DNA from: [Clostridium] symbiosum | GTDB lineage: Bacteria; Bacillota; Clostridia; Lachnospirales; Lachnospiraceae | NCBI GenBank assembly: GCA_036419695.1 | Contig: CP143946.1 | Coordinates: 4,582,001-4,646,000 of the forward strand | Length of the DNA: 64,000 bases | Direction of reading: 5' to 3' | Part shown: positions 60,987 to 64,000 of the stretch, piece by piece | Layout of the letters: every line of letters starts with the position of its first letter | Numbering within the stretch: position 1 is the stretch's first letter | Program-made: the position numbers and the translations under genes | Notes under the pieces: model-generated | Database searches by the model: none | What the model saw: the letters and a program-made list of their open reading frames with translations, nothing else | Told to the model about the DNA's origin: nothing

Positions 60987-62057
60987 TTAAAATTTGAACT
61001 GATATTCCTTATCCGGCATCTGGACCTTCACATCCTGGTACTGCCATCTGTCGTCATTGCAGATCCAGCTCTGAGCGCCCCTGAGTTCAAAATTCCAGTC
61101 CATGAGCTGGCCGCCGACCTCTTCCAGTCTGGCCGCCACCTTATGTTTTACATTGTAGGGACAGTATACCAGCAGGAAACCGCCTCCGCCTGCTCCCAGG
61201 AGTTTCCCGCCCAGGGCTCCGGCCTTCTTAGCCTCCTCATAAAGCGTATCAATCTGAGGATTGCTGATTTTGCTGCTCATTTTCTTCTTGCTCTCCCAGC
61301 CGTAGTCCAGAAGTTTTCCGAAATTGTGCAGATTTCCCTTCAGCAGCTCGTCCTTGATTGCGTAGGAAAGAGCTTTTACCTCGCACATGGCGTCGAAGGC
61401 ATCCTGTTTTTTGTAGTTGCTGACCTGATCCTTGATAATATTAGCGGAAACGTGGATATTACCCGTATAACATAAGAGCAGGTTATACTGCAGTTCGTTG
61501 ATGATATCTCTCCTGATTCTCAGGGGATTGACCACCACGTTGTTGCGCCCGTGGAATTCGATAAAGTTAAATCCCCCGAATGTGGCCGCATACTGATCCT
61601 GGTAACCACCCGCTATATTTAAGTCGCAGCGCTCCACGCCATAGGCCAGATCCGCCATCGCATAATTGTCAAACTCAATTCCTTTCCACCGCGCCATCGC
61701 AGTGAGAAGGGAGACCATGACAGTCGACGAGGTTCCGAGGCCTGATCCCGGAGGCGCATCACACTGAAGATAAACCTCACAGCCCTGTTTGATATCCATT
61801 GCCTTTAAGGCAGCCGTAACGAGATCCAGCTTGCCGTCATAAACATAATTTTCTTTTGTGTTATATTTCACCGTCATATCAAAATCCAGGGAATGGACGG
61901 TAATGTGATCGTCGTCCCTCGGTATGATGGAACAGTATGCGTATTTATTGATTGTGCTGCCGATGATGGCCCCTCCCTGTTCCAGACAGAACGGTTCCAC
62001 ATCGGTTCCTCCTCCCCCAAAGCTGACGCGCAGGGGAGCTCTTCCTCTTATGACCAT
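60987..62057 (-). CDS. hddA: D-glycero-alpha-D-manno-heptose 7-phosphate kinase
   Basis: HddA phosphorylates heptose 7-phosphate at C1 to the alpha-1,7-bisphosphate. This 356-residue GHMP kinase has APLRVSFGGGGTDVEPFC (7-24), PPGSGLGTSSTVMVSLL (the ATP loop) and KLLGAGGGGFLLVYC near the C-terminus. The alpha-specific kinase plus HddC points to GDP- rather than ADP-heptose. It starts inside the end of the hddC gene (10-base overlap). Confidence 0.93.
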   Translation of the reverse strand: MVIRGRAPLRVSFGGGGTDVEPFCLEQGGAIIGSTINKYAYCSIIPRDDDHITVHSLDFDMTVKYNTKENYVYDGKLDLVTAALKAMDIKQGCEVYLQCDAPPGSGLGTSSTVMVSLLTAMARWKGIEFDNYAMADLAYGVERCDLNIAGGYQDQYAATFGGFNFIEFHGRNNVVVNPLRIRRDIINELQYNLLLCYTGNIHVSANIIKDQVSNYKKQDAFDAMCEVKALSYAIKDELLKGNLHNFGKLLDYGWESKKKMSSKISNPQIDTLYEEAKKAGALGGKLLGAGGGGFLLVYCPYNVKHKVAARLEEVGGQLMDWNFELRGAQSWICNDDRWQYQDVKVQMPDKEYQFKF

Positions 62058-62758
62058 TTGATAACCCCTTTCTTTACGTCCTCCTGAAAGCGGAAATAAT
62101 CCTCCGGCACGCCGATATCGATAAAGTAACCGTCATTGACAAAGCCGCCCAGCCGTCTGCCTTCCTTCATCCATCCGGGGATCATCTCATTTTCCAGTGA
62201 AACCTTTCGGGGCGGGATTTCATCGAGCAGTTTCCGCGACATCAGGTAAACGCCTCCGTTAATTGTGCCCGGCCGCGCCTCTTTTTCTTTCTCATTAAAC
62301 CCGGTCAGCATCACACCGTCCAGGACGGCCGCGCCATAGCGCGATACATCGGGAACCTCCCGGAGCACGAGAGCCATATCCAGTCCGTTTTCTTCCTTTA
62401 TCTTTACGAGCCTGCCGTAATCGATCTGGTAAAAAGTATCTGCGTTGAGGACAAAAAAGCTGTCTTCGGTAACGTAACGGCCCGCATTCCTGATTGCCCC
62501 CGCCGTACCCAGAAGTTCTTCCTCATAGGCATAGGACGCCCTGAGCCCAAAGGCCTCCCCGTCTCCAAAATGGTCTTCCACCATGCTGCCCTTATATCCG
62601 ACGGCAAAAATAATATCGGTAATCCCAAACCGCGCCAGCCCGCGGACCACGTATTCCATGAAGGGCCTGTCCTCAATCAGAGCCATTGGCTTGGGGCGGT
62701 CGCTTACCACGCTGCGAAGCCGCGTCCCCAGCCCTCCGGCCAGAAGTATTGCCTGCAT
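62048..62758 (-). CDS. hddC: D-glycero-alpha-D-manno-heptose 1-phosphate guanylyltransferase
   Basis: HddC makes GDP-D-glycero-alpha-D-manno-heptose. This 236-residue nucleotidyltransferase has LAGGLGTRLRSVVSDRPKPMALIEDRPF (split 6-33), FFVLNADTFYQIDY and TINGGVYLMSRKLLDEIPPRKVSLENEMIP. It is the first gene of the glycan operon: a GGAGG site precedes ATG 62758, and the gap of 129 bases to the M42 gene should hold the promoter, though none is obvious. Confidence 0.9.
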   Translation of the reverse strand: MQAILLAGGLGTRLRSVVSDRPKPMALIEDRPFMEYVVRGLARFGITDIIFAVGYKGSMVEDHFGDGEAFGLRASYAYEEELLGTAGAIRNAGRYVTEDSFFVLNADTFYQIDYGRLVKIKEENGLDMALVLREVPDVSRYGAAVLDGVMLTGFNEKEKEARPGTINGGVYLMSRKLLDEIPPRKVSLENEMIPGWMKEGRRLGGFVNDGYFIDIGVPEDYFRFQEDVKKGVIKWS

Positions 62759-62887
62759 CTTTATCCTCCCGTTTACAAACTGCCGTTATTGTCCGCGGAG
62801 CTTCTGTAAAATACCGTACAGAACAGCCGCCGTGTACCGTAACGCCCTGACTTATCCTTGATTTTATAACTGTTCTTATGATTATTC

Positions 62888-63964
62888 TTATAATTGTTCT
62901 TTCATCTGCTCAAAAAATTTCCGGCTGAGTTCTTTATCCAGTACGCCTACATAGGCGGCCAATAGCATCCATGTCTGCTCCAACCCCTTAATGTGGGTGC
63001 GTTCCTGTCCGTGGGAAGCCGAAACTCCCGGACCGATGAGCGCTCCGCGTATATCATTGCCGGCAGAAAGGGCGGAGGAAACGTCGGAACCGTAGTGCGG
63101 GAAAATATCCACCGCATAATCGATTCCATATTCTTTTGCCAGGCCGATCAGCCTGTTCGTCATATCAAAATCGTAAGGTCCGGAAGAATCCTTGGCGCAG
63201 ATGGATACGCGGTACTCATCCCCGCTCAGATCATCGCCGAGGGCGCCCATGTCGATGGCAAGGAATTCCTCGATCTCTTCCGGGATATAGCTGCATCCGT
63301 GGCCCACCTCCTCATAATTGCTGATGGCAATTTTGAGAGTCTGCTCCGGCTGTTTTCCCGTCTCATGCAGATATTTGAGAAGTCCCAGAATGACTGCGGC
63401 GGACGCCTTGTCATCCAGATGCCTGGATTTGATAAAACCGCTTTCCGTATAAACAAACTTCGGATCAAAACTTATGAAATCCCCGGGGCCGATGCCCAGC
63501 TCCTCCACATCGGCTTTCTCCCGCACAATCTCGTCGAGGCGGACTTCCATGTTGGCTTCCTTGCGCTCCAGCGTCCTGGCCTCATCAAAGGTGTGTACGG
63601 ACGGGGCCTTTGTCTGAATCGTTCCGGTGAACGTTTTACCATCCCTTGTCAGAATTCGGCAGTAGCTGCCCTCGATGGACTGCATCATAAACCCGCCCAC
63701 TGATACGATGGCCAGAGTCCCGTCCGGCCTTATGGAACGCACCATGGCGCCCAGCGTATCCACATGGGCCGACAGCCCCAGAACCGTCTCCGTCTTTCCC
63801 GGCACGGTAATCAGCATTCCGCCCTTCCGGTTATAGGCAACCGGAAAACCAAAGCCGCTTACTTCCTTCTCTATCCGCTCCATCACCCTTTTTGTGTACC
63901 CCGACGGGCTGGGTATATTAACAATTTCATCCAGTATATTTACAATATAATTCATATCTCTCAT
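62888..63964 (-). CDS. M42-family metallo-aminopeptidase
   Basis: This 358-residue cytosolic peptidase of the M42 (glutamyl/deblocking aminopeptidase) family has the binuclear metal ligands in SAHVDTLGAMV (His, Asp), KSRHLDDKASAA (Asp), SNYEEVGHGC (Glu-Glu), AIDMGALG (Asp) and the C-terminal SHGQERTH (His). AGGAGG lies 6-7 bases before ATG 63964. It probably degrades peptides and is unrelated to the glycan genes downstream. The M18 enzyme at 36.6 kb is a second metallo-aminopeptidase in the window. Confidence 0.9.
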   Translation of the reverse strand: MRDMNYIVNILDEIVNIPSPSGYTKRVMERIEKEVSGFGFPVAYNRKGGMLITVPGKTETVLGLSAHVDTLGAMVRSIRPDGTLAIVSVGGFMMQSIEGSYCRILTRDGKTFTGTIQTKAPSVHTFDEARTLERKEANMEVRLDEIVREKADVEELGIGPGDFISFDPKFVYTESGFIKSRHLDDKASAAVILGLLKYLHETGKQPEQTLKIAISNYEEVGHGCSYIPEEIEEFLAIDMGALGDDLSGDEYRVSICAKDSSGPYDFDMTNRLIGLAKEYGIDYAVDIFPHYGSDVSSALSAGNDIRGALIGPGVSASHGQERTHIKGLEQTWMLLAAYVGVLDKELSRKFFEQMKEQL

Positions 63965-64000
63965 TCTTCCCCTCCTGCGGGCATAGCAAACCCAGTTTAA

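Overview
The window looks like a chromosomal segment of a spore-forming, Gram-positive anaerobe of the Clostridia, most likely a Lachnospiraceae / 'Clostridium' cluster XIVa gut bacterium. The evidence is a spoIIR gene, LoaP (a NusG paralogue of Firmicutes), a HrcA/CIRCE-type heat-shock operator, a SwrC-like RND pump with Firmicutes-type TolC-like partners, an aldo/keto reductase with two FeS clusters, DacF and DUF1934. Genus-level placement is inference. No rRNA, tRNA, CRISPR array or transposase was seen.

Region 1 (about 1-13.8 kb, all minus strand) is a surface polysaccharide operon that leaves the window at base 1. It starts at a good sigma-A promoter near 13.81 kb and has a long, hairpin-rich leader. 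Then come loaP, a strong intrinsic terminator, and a chain of genes: DegT aminotransferase, PglC-type sugar transferase, PLP decarboxylase-like protein, ATP-grasp ligase, GT4 glycosyltransferase, LicD, TarI/IspD-like cytidylyltransferase, O-antigen ligase/polymerase, a putative glycosyltransferase, MurJ-type flippase, NAD-dependent epimerase and a partial acyltransferase. LoaP is expected to let RNA polymerase read through the terminator into this operon. The genes below about 11.5 kb are visibly more AT-rich than the loaP end, which suggests an exchangeable cassette.

Region 2 (13.9-38 kb) is mostly chromosomal housekeeping. It holds murI (with a strange Gly/His/Cys repeat insert), DUF1934, ddl and spoIIR; a five-gene TetR/MFP/RND/TolC/TolC efflux block; and an ispE-gntR-aldo/keto reductase operon with promoter, candidate operator and terminator visible. 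It continues with DUF624, GNAT, cyclophilin, a lysophospholipase-like hydrolase, an hsp20-dnaJ-like operon behind a CIRCE element, an APC permease and an M18 aminopeptidase.

Region 3 (38.2-40.5 kb) is an AT-rich three-gene operon, XRE regulator - ImmA/IrrE metalloprotease - PIN-domain nuclease, which looks like a mobile toxin-antitoxin or defence module.

Region 4 (40.9-64 kb) holds a Na+/alanine symporter, a phospholipase C-like protein, a lipoprotein and dacF. They are followed by a second, GC-richer glycan locus read on the minus strand from hddC (62.8 kb) to dacF (44.6 kb). This locus encodes all four enzymes for GDP-D-glycero-D-manno-heptose (GmhA, HddA, GmhB, HddC), three enzymes of the CDP-3,6-dideoxyhexose route (RfbF, RfbG, RfbH), two GT2 transferases, three large membrane proteins and a second LicD. 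An M42 aminopeptidase lies upstream.

The most unusual non-coding content is a two-part long-hairpin repeat present twice (28.9-29.74 kb and 53.0-53.79 kb), with compensatory changes in one apical stem. A second family of about 40-bp repeats sits immediately beside strong hairpins at several gene ends.
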